DNA of 64,000 nt, from NCBI RefSeq assembly GCF_947500655.1, contig NZ_CANMSK010000003.1:209972-273971 (forward strand), written 5' to 3'. Position numbers and translations under genes: made by a program. The notes under the pieces are model-generated. The model saw only the letters and a list, made by a program, of their open reading frames with translations. It did no database searches and was not told the origin of the DNA. The DNA comes from an uncultured Psychrosphaera sp. (GTDB taxonomy: Bacteria; Pseudomonadota; Gammaproteobacteria; Enterobacterales; Alteromonadaceae). Positions 9,785 to 19,938 of the stretch are shown here, one piece after another (position 1 is the first letter of the stretch; every line of letters begins with the position of its first letter).

Positions 9785-10645
9785 TCAAAGGTGTGTTGGG
9801 TAAGATTTAACTTCTGGAAATAAATCTAACGCCTGCTCTATCAGCTCAAGCTTCTGCCCTTTTGCTAAATAAATAGCACTAATATCCTGATGAAAAACCG
9901 GAGCATCCTCAACCTCAAACAATTGTTTTTGTTGAGTTAACTGAAAAGTCATAGGTTTAGGCAAATAAGCAGTTCCACCCGCTTCCAAAATATAATCCAA
10001 GGCAATTTTTGGCTGACTCATATAATGTTTAGCTTGATGCTGCTCACCTAAAAATATTCGATAACTATCATTAATCGACTCACCGTAATCAACTTTAACT
10101 AAATTTGGATACTTGTGGCTAGTTGTGGCCAATTTTGAGGTAGTCACTAAGTGCAAAGGGATTGAGGCGACTTTTCGAGTTTTAATTAAATCGACTGATG
10201 GCGGTTCAAACAAAAATCCAATGTCGGCTTTTCTATTTAAAATATCACTACGTAATTCTAACGGATTATAAATCCGAGTAAACAAACCCACATCATCAAT
10301 ATTACGATGAATTTTTTGCATCCAAGAATGTAAGGCAATATCCCAAATAGACATCATAGCGCCAATAACCAATTGGCTAGATTGATGACGCGACATGCCA
10401 ATATCTTGTTTGGTTTTTTGCCACATATCTAAAATGTCATTGGCATGCTCTATTAGCCGATGCCCTTCTGGTGTTAACTTTAATTGTTTGTGGGTTCGGT
10501 CAAATAAAGAAGCAGATAACTCTATTTCCAATTGTTTTATACGCGAACTAACAGCAGCCTGTGACAAACCAAGGTTTTCCCCAGCAATTCTAAAGTGAAG
10601 GGTTTCACTTACCTCCAGAAAAGTTCTTAACAATTGAGTATTCAT
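9785..10645 (-). CDS. LysR-family regulator, HdfR-like paralogue
   Basis: 286 residues with an N-terminal winged helix (LLRTFLEVSETLHFRIAGENLGLSQAAVSSRIKQ...) and a LysR substrate domain. The N-terminus and the ..YILEAGGTAYLPK motif resemble HdfR and the second HdfR-like protein at 23556. That protein is the better orthologue because it faces maoP, so this is probably a paralogue. Its targets are unknown. It leads the GreA-like gene. Confidence 0.85.
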   Translation of the reverse strand: MNTQLLRTFLEVSETLHFRIAGENLGLSQAAVSSRIKQLEIELSASLFDRTHKQLKLTPEGHRLIEHANDILDMWQKTKQDIGMSRHQSSQLVIGAMMSIWDIALHSWMQKIHRNIDDVGLFTRIYNPLELRSDILNRKADIGFLFEPPSVDLIKTRKVASIPLHLVTTSKLATTSHKYPNLVKVDYGESINDSYRIFLGEQHQAKHYMSQPKIALDYILEAGGTAYLPKPMTFQLTQQKQLFEVEDAPVFHQDISAIYLAKGQKLELIEQALDLFPEVKSYPTHL

Positions 10646-10849
10646 TTATATTTAGTCACTTATATATGTAGCACTGCATTGGCTTTACAGGTGTTGTGTA
10701 TTAGACCTTTTTTTCATAACTATTATAAGTAAAAGGTTAATCAATATTTTTTATCAAACCGATAGAAATAATAAATTATATTAATTAAGTAATTATAGCT
10801 ATCCTTAACTCATCAAATTAAATAATTAATTAAACGTATTGGAATAACT

Positions 10850-11767
10850 ATGAAAATCGCAATTTTATCACGCAACAAAAACCTATATTCAACTAGAAGA
10901 TTAAAAGAAGCAGCTGAAGCTTTAGGCCACGAAGTAGACATTATTGATACTTTGCTTTGCTACATGGACATAACAAGTAGCAACCCTACTGTTAGATACC
11001 ACGGGAAAGAGCTGCCAAAATACGATGCGATAATTCCACGTATTGGTGCGTCTATTACTTTTTATGGTACTGCCGTAGCAAGACAGTTTGAAATGATGGG
11101 CACGTTTAACGTTAACGAATCTGTTGCGATAAGCCGCTCACGTGACAAATTACGTTCTTTACAATTATTGTCTCGTAAAGGTGTTGGTCTACCAAGAACT
11201 GGATTTGCTAGCAAACCAGATAAAATTAAAGATTTAATCAAAAACGTTGGTGGCGCACCAGTTGTGATTAAATTACTGGAAGGCACACAAGGTATTGGCG
11301 TTGTATTAGCGGATACGGCAAAAGCAGCAGAAGCAATCATTGAAGCCTTTATGGGTCTAAAAGCCAACATCTTAGTACAAGAATTTGTAAAAGAAGCTGG
11401 CGGTGCTGACATTCGTTGTTTGGTAGTTGGCGGACGTGTTGTGGCAGCAATGAAACGTCAAGGTGCGGAAGGCGAATTCCGTTCAAACCTTCACCGCGGT
11501 GGCTCAGCTGAAGTTGTTAAGTTAACTAAAGCGGAGCGTGAAACAGCAGTAAACGCTGCTAAAATCATGGGGCTTGGTGTTTGTGGTGTTGATTTATTAC
11601 AATCACAAAATGGTCCTATGGTAATGGAAGTTAACTCTTCCCCAGGTCTTGAAGGTATTGAGACTGCAACGGGTAAAGATGTTGCTAAAATGGTTATTCA
11701 ATATATTGAAAAGAGCATAGCAACGACACCAGCTTCAAGTGTTAATAAAACGAAAGGCCAAGGCTAA
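10850..11767 (+). CDS. rimK: Ribosomal protein S6 glutamate ligase RimK
   Basis: An ATP-grasp ligase that adds glutamates to the C-terminus of ribosomal protein S6. [18 protein letters not shown] and the [19 protein letters not shown] stretch are diagnostic. The ATP-grasp core spans about 100-290 with [11 protein letters not shown], the FRSNLHRGG loop and the metal ligands in [13 protein letters not shown]. It is the first gene of a three-gene operon with an aspartoacylase-family gene and rimB, the module known in Pseudomonas and marine gammaproteobacteria. Confidence 0.96.
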   Translation: MKIAILSRNKNLYSTRRLKEAAEALGHEVDIIDTLLCYMDITSSNPTVRYHGKELPKYDAIIPRIGASITFYGTAVARQFEMMGTFNVNESVAISRSRDKLRSLQLLSRKGVGLPRTGFASKPDKIKDLIKNVGGAPVVIKLLEGTQGIGVVLADTAKAAEAIIEAFMGLKANILVQEFVKEAGGADIRCLVVGGRVVAAMKRQGAEGEFRSNLHRGGSAEVVKLTKAERETAVNAAKIMGLGVCGVDLLQSQNGPMVMEVNSSPGLEGIETATGKDVAKMVIQYIEKSIATTPASSVNKTKGQG

Positions 11768-11788
11768 GATAAAGTTTAGGATTATAAG

Positions 11789-12820
11789 ATGGAAAATATT
11801 AAAATTGGCGAGTTTGAAATCGCCCCAGGCGAGTCTCGCCAAATAGAATTACAGGTTTCAAAGTTATACACCAATGCTCCAGTATCTTTACCTGTGCATA
11901 TTTTTAGAAGTAAAAAAGAAGGACCTGTTGTTTTTGTAAGTGCAGCGGTTCACGGCGATGAACTTAATGGTATTGAGATCATTCGTCGTCTAATAAGCCA
12001 AAAGAACTTTAAAGTTACCTGCGGAACATTAATCGTAGTTCCTATGGTTAATGTATATGGCGTTGTTACACAAAGCCGATATATGCCTGACAGACGCGAC
12101 TTAAATCGTAGTTTTCCAGGTTCAGCTAAAGGTTCTTTAGCTGGACGTGTGGCACATATATTTATGACAGAGATCATTAAACATTGTGACTTTGGTATTG
12201 ATTTACACACAGGTGCGATTCATCGCTCTAACTTGCCACAAATTAGAGCTGACTTGTCAGACGTGGAAGTAAAAGAGTTGGCAGAAGTATTTGGTGTAAG
12301 TGTGGTTTTGAATTCTGAAGTATTAGAAGGTTCTTTAAGAGAATCGGCTTTTGCCAGTGGCACCAAAGTATTGTTATACGAAGCTGGTGAAGCATTACGT
12401 TTTGATGAATTATCAATTCGAGCCGGTCTTAAGGGCATATTGAATGTATTACAACATTTAAAAATGATCCGTAAGCAAACGGCTAAAAAACGTAAAGTTG
12501 AACCTTTTATCGCGAATAACAGCAGTTGGACTCGAGCCAATGCAAGCGGCATCGTAAGCAACTTAGTTGCCCTTGGCGATCATGTACAGAAGAACCAACT
12601 ACTGGCTAAAATATGTGGCCCTTTTGGTGACATATTAGGTGAAGTGCTTGCTACTCGTGGTGGTATTGTTATTGGTAAACAAAACATACCTTTGGCACAA
12701 GAAGGTGAAGCGATGTTCCATATTGCTAGCTTTGAAGAAGATCACGAAGACATCGCAGAGCAAATTGAAACAGCCAATGAGTTGTTATTGCCTGAAGATG
12801 AAGGTTTATTAAGAGGATAG
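11789..12820 (+). CDS. Succinylglutamate desuccinylase/aspartoacylase-family protein in the rimK operon
   Basis: A 343-residue zinc-dependent M14-like deacylase. The zinc ligands are visible as HGDELNGIE (near residue 53) and the later IDLHTGA histidine, with RRDLNRSFPG as the substrate-arginine loop. The C-terminus has a small beta-barrel domain. It lies 21 bases after rimK and four before rimB. It may trim or modify the glutamate tail or free glutamate derivatives; that role is inferred from the operon only. Confidence 0.88.
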   Translation: MENIKIGEFEIAPGESRQIELQVSKLYTNAPVSLPVHIFRSKKEGPVVFVSAAVHGDELNGIEIIRRLISQKNFKVTCGTLIVVPMVNVYGVVTQSRYMPDRRDLNRSFPGSAKGSLAGRVAHIFMTEIIKHCDFGIDLHTGAIHRSNLPQIRADLSDVEVKELAEVFGVSVVLNSEVLEGSLRESAFASGTKVLLYEAGEALRFDELSIRAGLKGILNVLQHLKMIRKQTAKKRKVEPFIANNSSWTRANASGIVSNLVALGDHVQKNQLLAKICGPFGDILGEVLATRGGIVIGKQNIPLAQEGEAMFHIASFEEDHEDIAEQIETANELLLPEDEGLLRG

Positions 12821-12824
12821 AAAA

Positions 12825-13277
12825 ATGACGGCCGAATCTAGCAACATAAATGTTAAAAAAATTATTGGTCGACTAGAGTCAGTATCATTACCAGAACTTG
12901 GCATAACAAGTATGCAAGTAAAGGTAGATACTGGCGCTAAAACGTCGTCATTGCATGTAGACAACATTGAAAAAATAAAAATCAAAGGGAAGCCGCACGT
13001 TAAGTTCGACATTCACCCAGATATTCATAATGTTGATAAACAAGTGACATGTACAGCTCGTCTTAGCGATATTAGAAACATAAAATCGTCTAACGGCACA
13101 GCTGAAATGCGCTACGTTATTGAAACACCTCTCACTCTCGGTGAAGACACTTGGCTTGTTGAGATCACGCTTACCGACCGTTCAGACATGAACTATCTTA
13201 TGTTGTTTGGCCGTGAAGCGATTGGGGCAAGATACTTGGTTGACCCTGATGAAGTTTTTTGTATCTCAGAAAACTAA
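12825..13277 (+). CDS. rimB: RimK-associated retropepsin-like protease RimB
   Basis: A 150-residue single-domain protein with the VDTGAKTSSLHV motif (residues 34-45), the active-site-like signature of this aspartic-protease-fold family. In Pseudomonas the homologue cleaves glutamate tails from RpsF. It is the third gene of the rimK operon, starting four bases after the previous stop, and is followed by a strong terminator. Confidence 0.88.
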   Translation: MTAESSNINVKKIIGRLESVSLPELGITSMQVKVDTGAKTSSLHVDNIEKIKIKGKPHVKFDIHPDIHNVDKQVTCTARLSDIRNIKSSNGTAEMRYVIETPLTLGEDTWLVEITLTDRSDMNYLMLFGREAIGARYLVDPDEVFCISEN

Positions 13278-13286
13278 AATACCATT

Positions 13287-13320
13287 AATCCCAATTGCAC
13301 TTTAGCAATTGGGATTTTCT
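13287..13320 (+). terminator. Terminator of the rimK operon
   Basis: A 12-bp perfect stem (13287-13298 with 13305-13316) with a six-base loop, followed by a T-rich tail. Confidence 0.88.
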
Positions 13321-13416
13321 TTATAAGTAGCCTATATCTATAGCTGAACATGAAAAGTCATGTGTAATAAATCCCCTGAAATAAGCAATCAGTAAAAAGT
13401 ATGCTTAAGGAATAAT

Positions 13417-14307
13417 ATGAATTTAGAAAATATTAGAAATATATTAAATGAAACCCTTTTCATTATCTCCGGACAACCTGTTTCATTAGGCAATATCTTA
13501 TTGATCCCTATTGTTTTACTCGTTGGATTTTGGCTTACCAAAGCCTTGGTTAGATTTGTTACCAAAAAACTCACCAGTAAAAGTAAAGATCCTAACTTAA
13601 TTCATTTAACTCAACGACTAATGTATGTATTAGCCATTACTATCATACTCATCACCACATTAGATCTGATCAACATTCCTATCGCCGCCTTTGCCTTTTT
13701 ATCTGGCGCCATTGCTATCGGTTTTGGTTTTGGTGCTCAAAACATAATAAACAACTTTATTAGCGGTTGGATATTAATGTGGGAACGCCCAATACGTATT
13801 GGTGACTTTCTAGAAGTTGAAAATGCCAAAGGTATAGTAGAAGAGATAAATACACGCTCTACTCGTTTCCGTCGAGTCGATGGTGTTCATATGCTAATTC
13901 CAAACAGTAAATTATTAGAAAACACCGTTATAAATTGGACCTTAGTCGACAAATTAATGAGAACCTCGGTGCGTGTTGGTGTCGCTTACGGCTCACCAGC
14001 AAAAAAAGTTGCTGAGCTATTATTACAAGCTACAAATGCACAAGTTGAAGTGTTAAAAGATCCAGCACCTAGTGTGATCTTTGATGACTTTGGTGACAAT
14101 TCATTAATGTTTGAAGTTAATTTTTGGATTAATTCTACCGTAGAAGGTGGATTAAGAGTTATGCGTAGTAACATCCGCTTTGAGATTGATGAACTATTTA
14201 ACCAACACGGAATTGTTATCTCTTACCCACAAAGAGACGTACACGTCGACGGTTCACTTATTTTAAAACGAGAACCTAGAAAAGCAGTTCTAACAAAAAA
14301 ACACTAA
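13417..14307 (+). CDS. MscS-family mechanosensitive channel
   Basis: A 296-residue inner-membrane channel. Two to three membrane helices lie in the first 115 residues. The pore helix region AFAFLSGAIAIGFGFGAQNIINNFISG is followed by the MscS beta domain (WERPIRIGDFLEV...) and the C-terminal alpha/beta domain. It protects against hypo-osmotic shock. AAGGAATA precedes the ATG. The stop codon lies inside the terminator stem. Confidence 0.93.
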   Translation: MNLENIRNILNETLFIISGQPVSLGNILLIPIVLLVGFWLTKALVRFVTKKLTSKSKDPNLIHLTQRLMYVLAITIILITTLDLINIPIAAFAFLSGAIAIGFGFGAQNIINNFISGWILMWERPIRIGDFLEVENAKGIVEEINTRSTRFRRVDGVHMLIPNSKLLENTVINWTLVDKLMRTSVRVGVAYGSPAKKVAELLLQATNAQVEVLKDPAPSVIFDDFGDNSLMFEVNFWINSTVEGGLRVMRSNIRFEIDELFNQHGIVISYPQRDVHVDGSLILKREPRKAVLTKKH

Positions 14308-14330
14308 GGCTTTTAACCTTAGTGTTTTTT
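14295..14330 (+). terminator. Terminator overlapping the mscS stop codon
   Basis: AACACTAAGG/CCTTAGTGTT stem flanked by an A-run and a T-run. It starts inside the last codons of the channel gene and could also serve the convergent lipase gene. Confidence 0.9.
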
Positions 14331-14408
14331 GATACTACGAATAAATTAATGAGACTTGCTGTACATCACAGTTTAAATATATGTAATGCAACGAGCCCTT
14401 AAAACGGA

Positions 14409-15275
14409 TTAATTAATAGAAAGTCCGAACAAGCTAATGCCGGTTTCATAAGGTATCTCTTGTGCAGATATTTTAAGTTGCTCTATTAAACGAATATATT
14501 CCGTCATCATATGTGCATTAATATTTTTCTGGCCTGGTACTGACGAGGTAAATTTAGTAGCTCTTAGTGCACTTTTTACGCCACTAACTTCAGAATACTT
14601 GCCGTTGCCATCCAAAATCACGCCAACCCCCATGTGCCAATAAATATCTAAATCTCTTATTTGCAAAGGACTAATTGGCGGAACTAAAGGCACAATATCG
14701 TCAGGTGTTACAACACGAATTAAAGGTAAATCAGTAAACAGATCAGCACCACCAACATTGGTAACTTTAGGCTGACCAAAAGTAATTATTTGCGTCACGT
14801 TAAAATCACTTTTCTCTAAATACATTCCCAACACAACTGCAATTGCACCACCTAAGCTATGACCAGTTAAATGAACAGGTTGGTCAGCTTTTAGATAAGG
14901 TTTCACTTCGTTTAAAATAGCTCTCGCACCAGAAGCAAAACCTTGGTGTAACTTTATATTAAGCTGAGTGTCTGGTTTCAATTCCAGATCTAAGTCCACC
15001 ATAACATTTGCTTCATTAGCCGTACCGCGTATTACTATGGTTTGTACGCCGTTATATTCAGTTAAAAAGTAGCTTACTTGGTTTTCTTCAATCGTAGATT
15101 GATGTACAAGCACCTGACTTTGATTTTCTAATGCGCTTTTAATAACATCGGCATTTGAATAAGCAACGGCAGCGAGTTTCGCCTTAACATCAATTTCTGT
15201 GAAGTCGTGCTGTGCAGACAACAACTGAAATGGCGCTAATAACAGAGAAGCCAAAATTGGAAGTGTTTTAAACAT
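14409..15275 (-). CDS. Class 3 lipase-family exported hydrolase
   Basis: A 288-residue protein with a signal peptide (cleavage about residue 21). The class-3 lipase fold is shown by the nucleophile elbow GHSLGG with Ser140, the preceding IVIRGT block and the ITFGQPKVTN strand. The acidic residue (PDDIVPLVP) and His (YWHMGVGV) complete a plausible triad. It is probably periplasmic or secreted and monocistronic. The substrate (lipid or other ester) cannot be told from the sequence. Confidence 0.9.
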   Translation of the reverse strand: MFKTLPILASLLLAPFQLLSAQHDFTEIDVKAKLAAVAYSNADVIKSALENQSQVLVHQSTIEENQVSYFLTEYNGVQTIVIRGTANEANVMVDLDLELKPDTQLNIKLHQGFASGARAILNEVKPYLKADQPVHLTGHSLGGAIAVVLGMYLEKSDFNVTQIITFGQPKVTNVGGADLFTDLPLIRVVTPDDIVPLVPPISPLQIRDLDIYWHMGVGVILDGNGKYSEVSGVKSALRATKFTSSVPGQKNINAHMMTEYIRLIEQLKISAQEIPYETGISLFGLSIN

Positions 15276-15429
15276 AATTTAAATCGATAACCGTAATTGA
15301 AAATTATATAACTGAGAATACTAAAGAACGTCTATGACGAATAGTAATTAATCAGCTAAAACGGAATTTATTGAGGATTGTAGTGAGAAACCGATACTTT
15401 GTTTCTCACTTCTTATTTGAATGAATAAA

Positions 15430-16614
15430 CTATTTTCTTTTAGGTTTCGGAAATGCAGATTTCAAAGCTGTTTTAAGTGCTATTTCGGTTACGCCTAATT
15501 CTAGAGCCGCAGCTGTTGTATTAAGCTGTCTCCCGCCATTATTCATAATTGCACTGACTAAATCATCCACTGAAACACCAAGGCTCTTAGCTGCAATACT
15601 GAACTCTGGTGGTGGAGCTCCTGAATTACCAGCATGACCAGGACCTCTCCCTCTTGGTCCGCCTTCAGCTCCAATACCTTGTTTTGCATTAGTGGAAAAA
15701 TTATCTTGTGCCACCACACCACGTAAACAACTAGGAAGGTTAGGGAATTTATTTGAAGCGTGGTAATGATAACCACCATCAGGGTTTTCCAATGTTGAAC
15801 TTATATGTCCATTACACTTATCTAAGTCTGTTGGAACCTTGCCGTTGTTATCAAGATGCCCGTACATTGGATAACCGTCAAACGCATACGCAAAGATCGC
15901 ACTTGCTTTTTGCTCTATCTGACAACTTACCTTAACGCCCTCATTTTTAAATACGGTATTAACATCTGTTGCTGTTGCATGCCAATGGTACCAACCTCCT
16001 GGATCTACATGCCCACCACAAGAGTCCAATGCTGGCATATGACCGGTATCTAATACTGATGGAGCATCTGCAAATATCGGCACACCATCTAACGCCAAGC
16101 CCACCTTAGCGACAGTACCTAAACTTGTTGGCTTATCAGCTTTAACAGGATTGATTGGCAACAAAATTGTCATCTCAACAGTCTTATCTAGTGACGCTGC
16201 TAAACAAGAGTTTTTGTCTTCAGGTCTAGTTGTCCTAACATCCGTGATATGAACGGAACCATCAGCATCATAAAAAGTATAACCTTGGCCGTTGATCATT
16301 TTTAAGAAGGTTTCATCAATTTTGTACAGACCTGGATTATCTCCATCCCACTGCCAAATTCCACCTGAGTCTTTTAATGTACTTGGACAAAAAGGCCCTG
16401 TTTGCAAATTGTCAGGTTGGTATTTAACGACCAAGCGAGCACAAGTTGCTGATGTACCATATTCTAGCGTACATTTAACAAGTTCTGGAGCTTTAACTAA
16501 AGCATCTTTGCTGATGTACTTAACATTAACGTCTGCCAAAGCTTCACTGAAAGGTATAATTGCCAAAATTAATACGGCAATTAGAAAGTAAGTTTTTTTG
16601 TTCAGGAATTTCAT
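15430..16614 (-). CDS. Exported YHYH-domain protein
   Basis: 394 residues with a signal peptide (cut near residue 27). The central YHYH domain holds histidine motifs GGHVDPGGWYHWHA and GGYHYHAS, with several cysteines (DSCGGH, VSCQIE, DKCNGH, PSCLRG) that suggest disulfides and metal binding. The YHYH family is common in marine bacteria but its function is not established. The C-terminal 55 residues contain two similar short units (AAKSLGVSVDDLVSAI and AAALELGVTEIALKTAL) that look like a duplicated helical hairpin. Confidence 0.85.
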   Translation of the reverse strand: MKFLNKKTYFLIAVLILAIIPFSEALADVNVKYISKDALVKAPELVKCTLEYGTSATCARLVVKYQPDNLQTGPFCPSTLKDSGGIWQWDGDNPGLYKIDETFLKMINGQGYTFYDADGSVHITDVRTTRPEDKNSCLAASLDKTVEMTILLPINPVKADKPTSLGTVAKVGLALDGVPIFADAPSVLDTGHMPALDSCGGHVDPGGWYHWHATATDVNTVFKNEGVKVSCQIEQKASAIFAYAFDGYPMYGHLDNNGKVPTDLDKCNGHISSTLENPDGGYHYHASNKFPNLPSCLRGVVAQDNFSTNAKQGIGAEGGPRGRGPGHAGNSGAPPPEFSIAAKSLGVSVDDLVSAIMNNGGRQLNTTAAALELGVTEIALKTALKSAFPKPKRK

Positions 16615-17000
16615 ATATTTGTTTCCTAAAGTTGTTTTTGTTCCGCTATCTCATACAAGTCTGTCATAAAAATTTGTTCAATACACGAGCTATCTTAGAG
16701 ATGTAATAATAAGCTGAATTTGTCTCGATATAATTAATCTCGGCTTTGGCTTCTTTCGTCGCTCGACCTCTCCTGCATCCAGCAATTGTAGATCAAATAA
16801 ATATCGCGAATTTTTTATTTATGTATTACAGAGACTGATTATTTAGTGAATAGTTCGTTGAACTTGGATTTTTTTTAGCTGGATATTTAGAAGGAAATTT
16901 TATTCTTGGACTGATCTTGGGGTTAAGTAATAAGTAAAATTACTCATGCACCCAATCTAAATAAACAATAATTAGATTGGGTGCATGTATGTAAAATATC
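16615..17000. other. Gene-free stretch with one strong hairpin
   Basis: 386 bases between two minus-strand genes. I see no coding potential. The part at 16735-16800 is locally richer in GC. At 16945-16960 and 16972-16987 lies a perfect 16-bp inverted repeat with an 11-base loop. It is placed to end transcription of the DUF3297 gene, though the T-run after it on the minus strand is broken. Confidence 0.7.
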
Positions 17001-17270
17001 TTAGCTGTAGAAAGCTTCAACCGTTCCTTTCATTGTGATCAACAAAGGTTGACCGCGACGGTCTAGCGCTTTTGCTGACGCTACTTTTATCCAACCTTCG
17101 CTGATGCAATACTCTTCAACATCAAAACGTTCTTTGCCATTAATTTTAATACCAATATTGTGTTCAAAAACTGCTTTCACATGATGTGGGCTACGTGGAT
17201 TAATAGAAAGGCGATCGGGTAAATCTGGTTTAGATTCAGGTGCTGTTGATTCAGATGTGCTGTCGTTCAT
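17001..17270 (-). CDS. DUF3297-family protein
   Basis: An 89-residue protein with the family's core PDRLSINPRSPHH, NGKERFDVEEYCISEGW and the closing GTVEAFYS. The first 18 residues are acidic and serine-rich and look disordered. It is a small conserved cytoplasmic protein of unknown function found widely in proteobacteria. It stands alone behind a strong hairpin. Confidence 0.85.
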   Translation of the reverse strand: MNDSTSESTAPESKPDLPDRLSINPRSPHHVKAVFEHNIGIKINGKERFDVEEYCISEGWIKVASAKALDRRGQPLLITMKGTVEAFYS

Positions 17271-17361
17271 GTTCGTGACCTAATATAAAGAAGTGCTCTA
17301 TTGTAGACAATATAACAGCGCCGCTCAAGAACTGCTGAATTTAGAATTTCGTTAGCAAAAA

Positions 17362-17772
17362 TTAACCCTTTGGTTTTTTAATTGCTTTAAGAATATCTCG
17401 CCAGCTCACAATGCCAACTGGACAGAAGCTACTATCTACCACAGGTATACAGGATATATTATTCTCTAGAAATAAATTTACCGCATCGTGCACAGTATTA
17501 TCTTGCTGCAGACATATCGGTTTTCTAGTCATGATTTGATGCACTTTCTTATTCAACGTCGCTGTGTCCGTCAACTTTGCAGCCGCAGTGCCTATTTTAG
17601 GACTCACCGCCTTTAATAAATCTCGGTCGGATACCACACCAAATAATTTATTCTTTTCAACAACTAACAAGTGATGAAATTTAGCATTCGCAAAGATCTC
17701 ATTCACAACAGACAAATCATCATCAAGACTTACTGTTAAAGCTGGTGACGTCATTATTTTTTTAATATTCAC
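17362..17772 (-). CDS. Tandem CBS-domain protein
   Basis: A 136-residue protein made of two CBS domains (KKIMTSPALTV...GVVSDRDLL and HQIMTRKPICL...GIVSWRDIL), the fold that binds adenosyl nucleotides. I chose the GTG at 17772 because AGGGA stands seven bases upstream and the domain begins at once. The open frame extends to 17823 without a site. It has no fused enzyme or channel, so it may act on another protein. Not in an evident operon. Confidence 0.85.
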   Translation of the reverse strand: MNIKKIMTSPALTVSLDDDLSVVNEIFANAKFHHLLVVEKNKLFGVVSDRDLLKAVSPKIGTAAAKLTDTATLNKKVHQIMTRKPICLQQDNTVHDAVNLFLENNISCIPVVDSSFCPVGIVSWRDILKAIKKPKG

Positions 17773-18050
17773 AGATACTTCCCTGAAAAACTTAAAGCTT
17801 ATATTGATGTAAATTAGCACCACTTATTGGTGACTTCAATTAAATAGAGACAAAACTACATACTCCATAAAGGGAGTAGATTACTTATTGTTAAATCAAA
17901 AAAAGATAAAACTCACCTTTTGTTTAACAGCGAAATTGGAGAGCAGGCAACTCAACATTGAAAAACTTGTAGCAAAAACATCTAAGTGATACTTTCCCAT
18001 ATTGGACTAACTATCAGGCTAACTATTAGAGAAGTAAGTAAAAAGTCATT

Positions 18051-19772
18051 ATGGACAATCAATTACCTAAACCACTCATTATTATCATATCTCTCATTCA
18101 AGGTATTTTATTAACACTTTTATATCAAAGCTCGGAATCTCAATCCTGGCCTAGTAGTAACCCTATTTGGTTTATTTCATTGATGACTTTCATCATTAGC
18201 TTCCCTTTCTTAACTTTACTTTGTATTACAAAACAGAAGGTTATAGGTTGTTTCAAATACCTATTACCTTTTAGCTTAGTGTTATCACTATTGGGCGCTT
18301 ACATTGGTCTACAACAACTCCCTCTTAAACTTATCAATAATGACACCGCTGTAATTGTCTTTATCTTCACAATTTTAATCGCGTCTTTTAAAGCATTAAT
18401 GTATATACAATTACGCCTTATTGGAGAGAAAGCGAACTTCCAATCTTTGTTCAAACTGTCTTGGCAAAATTTTATTATTTTTGCTGAATGCTGTTTATTT
18501 GTCTTAGTTTTTTGGGGCATTCTAAATTTAGGAGCTGAGTTATTTTCAATTTTAGGCATACATTTCTTTACTCAATTATTAGATAAAAATTGGTTTGTAA
18601 TACCTGTACTAAATCTTGCTTTTGGCTTTGCTATTATCATTTTTAGAAACATTACAGCTACCGCTGACAGCATAGCAACCATACTTAAAACACTTATAAA
18701 GTTTTTGTTACCTGCGCTGAGTATTATTTCGTTAGGCTTTTTAACAACACTCATATTTACCGGTTTAGACACACTTTGGGAAACAGGAAAAGGCAGTTCA
18801 CTAGCACTTTGGTTACAAGCGTTAACCTTGTTTTTTGTGAATGCGGTTTACCAAGGAAATATCAAAGAACGTATTTATCACCCAGCATTAAATAAAATCA
18901 TTATTATTAGTGTGGCGTTATTACCGCTTTATAGCATTATTTCGTTTTATGGTATTTGGTCTCGCATCGACCAATATGGATTAACCGTTTCACGCTGCTG
19001 GGCTGTATTAGTATGCTTTTTATTAGCATGTTTCTCAGTTAGTTACTTATTTGGCATTATTAAAAAACGAGGCGCATGGCTAGAAATCGTAAGTAAAGTA
19101 AATGTCGTCATGGGTCTTGTTGTGATGTTCTTTATGTTACTGGTTAACTCACCGTTATTAAGCTTTCAGAGTTTAACCGCCAATAATCAAATAACTCGCT
19201 TGCAAGATGGAACAACAGCATATCAAGATTTTAGTTATCACTACTTTGCAAACTCTTTGGGCAGACAAGGCTATTTGGCTTTACAAGAAATTAGACCTGA
19301 ACTACAGCTAAACGCACCTGAAAAAGTAGAACTTCTTGATGGACTATATGTGAACTACAAATATGACGATACAGAAACTGAAATAGTGAGTATTGACGTA
19401 TTTAAGCAATCCCTTACATACTGGCCAGAGCAAAGTCATTTCCCTGAGGACTTAATCCAAGCTATCTATGACAAGGAAATAGGACTCTATCGGGCTGGGC
19501 GTAAAATAAATCATTACGTTCTCGCTAAAGACTTAAACAATGACGGCGAATTAAACTTTGTGTTTATATCAGAAGAAGATAATTACTACTCAGCGTATCT
19601 GTTCCAATTAAACAATGAGCAGTGGGAATATAAATACATGGATAATACCCGCGGCTTTGACATCCCCTCCAAGATGGAAACTGATTTATTGAAAAATAAA
19701 GTTGAAGCCGTCACACCACAATGGAACGACTTAAAAATAGGTAACGTCTTATTTAGAAAACCAATTCACTAA
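18051..19772 (+). CDS. DUF4153 multipass membrane protein
   Basis: A 573-residue inner-membrane protein with about eleven hydrophobic segments in the first 380 residues, then a soluble C-terminal domain of about 190 residues. The membrane part resembles the DUF4153 family. The soluble part has an acidic DLNNDGELNF stretch that looks like a calcium loop. Function unknown. It is followed by a hairpin and converges with mgtE. Confidence 0.75.
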   Translation: MDNQLPKPLIIIISLIQGILLTLLYQSSESQSWPSSNPIWFISLMTFIISFPFLTLLCITKQKVIGCFKYLLPFSLVLSLLGAYIGLQQLPLKLINNDTAVIVFIFTILIASFKALMYIQLRLIGEKANFQSLFKLSWQNFIIFAECCLFVLVFWGILNLGAELFSILGIHFFTQLLDKNWFVIPVLNLAFGFAIIIFRNITATADSIATILKTLIKFLLPALSIISLGFLTTLIFTGLDTLWETGKGSSLALWLQALTLFFVNAVYQGNIKERIYHPALNKIIIISVALLPLYSIISFYGIWSRIDQYGLTVSRCWAVLVCFLLACFSVSYLFGIIKKRGAWLEIVSKVNVVMGLVVMFFMLLVNSPLLSFQSLTANNQITRLQDGTTAYQDFSYHYFANSLGRQGYLALQEIRPELQLNAPEKVELLDGLYVNYKYDDTETEIVSIDVFKQSLTYWPEQSHFPEDLIQAIYDKEIGLYRAGRKINHYVLAKDLNNDGELNFVFISEEDNYYSAYLFQLNNEQWEYKYMDNTRGFDIPSKMETDLLKNKVEAVTPQWNDLKIGNVLFRKPIH

Positions 19773-19780
19773 GTGTTATG

Positions 19781-19817
19781 ACCTTCTAGCTCAAGATTTT
19801 GATATTGAGCTAGAGGT
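19781..19817. terminator. Hairpin between convergent DUF4153 and mgtE genes
   Basis: ACCT-CTAGCTCAA pairs with TTGAGCTAG-AGGT around a ten-base loop. No T-run follows on either strand, so it is a structured 3' end rather than a canonical terminator. Confidence 0.5.
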
Positions 19818-19938
19818 TAAAAGTCTTAGCTCTTAGAACTGAAAGCGGTAGAGGAAAATCAAAGCTAAAGCCGTTCTTTTAGCCATCAGTCAAAAGGCAT
19901 TATTAATTCCCTAATAAAACTAATTCATAAAATACATG

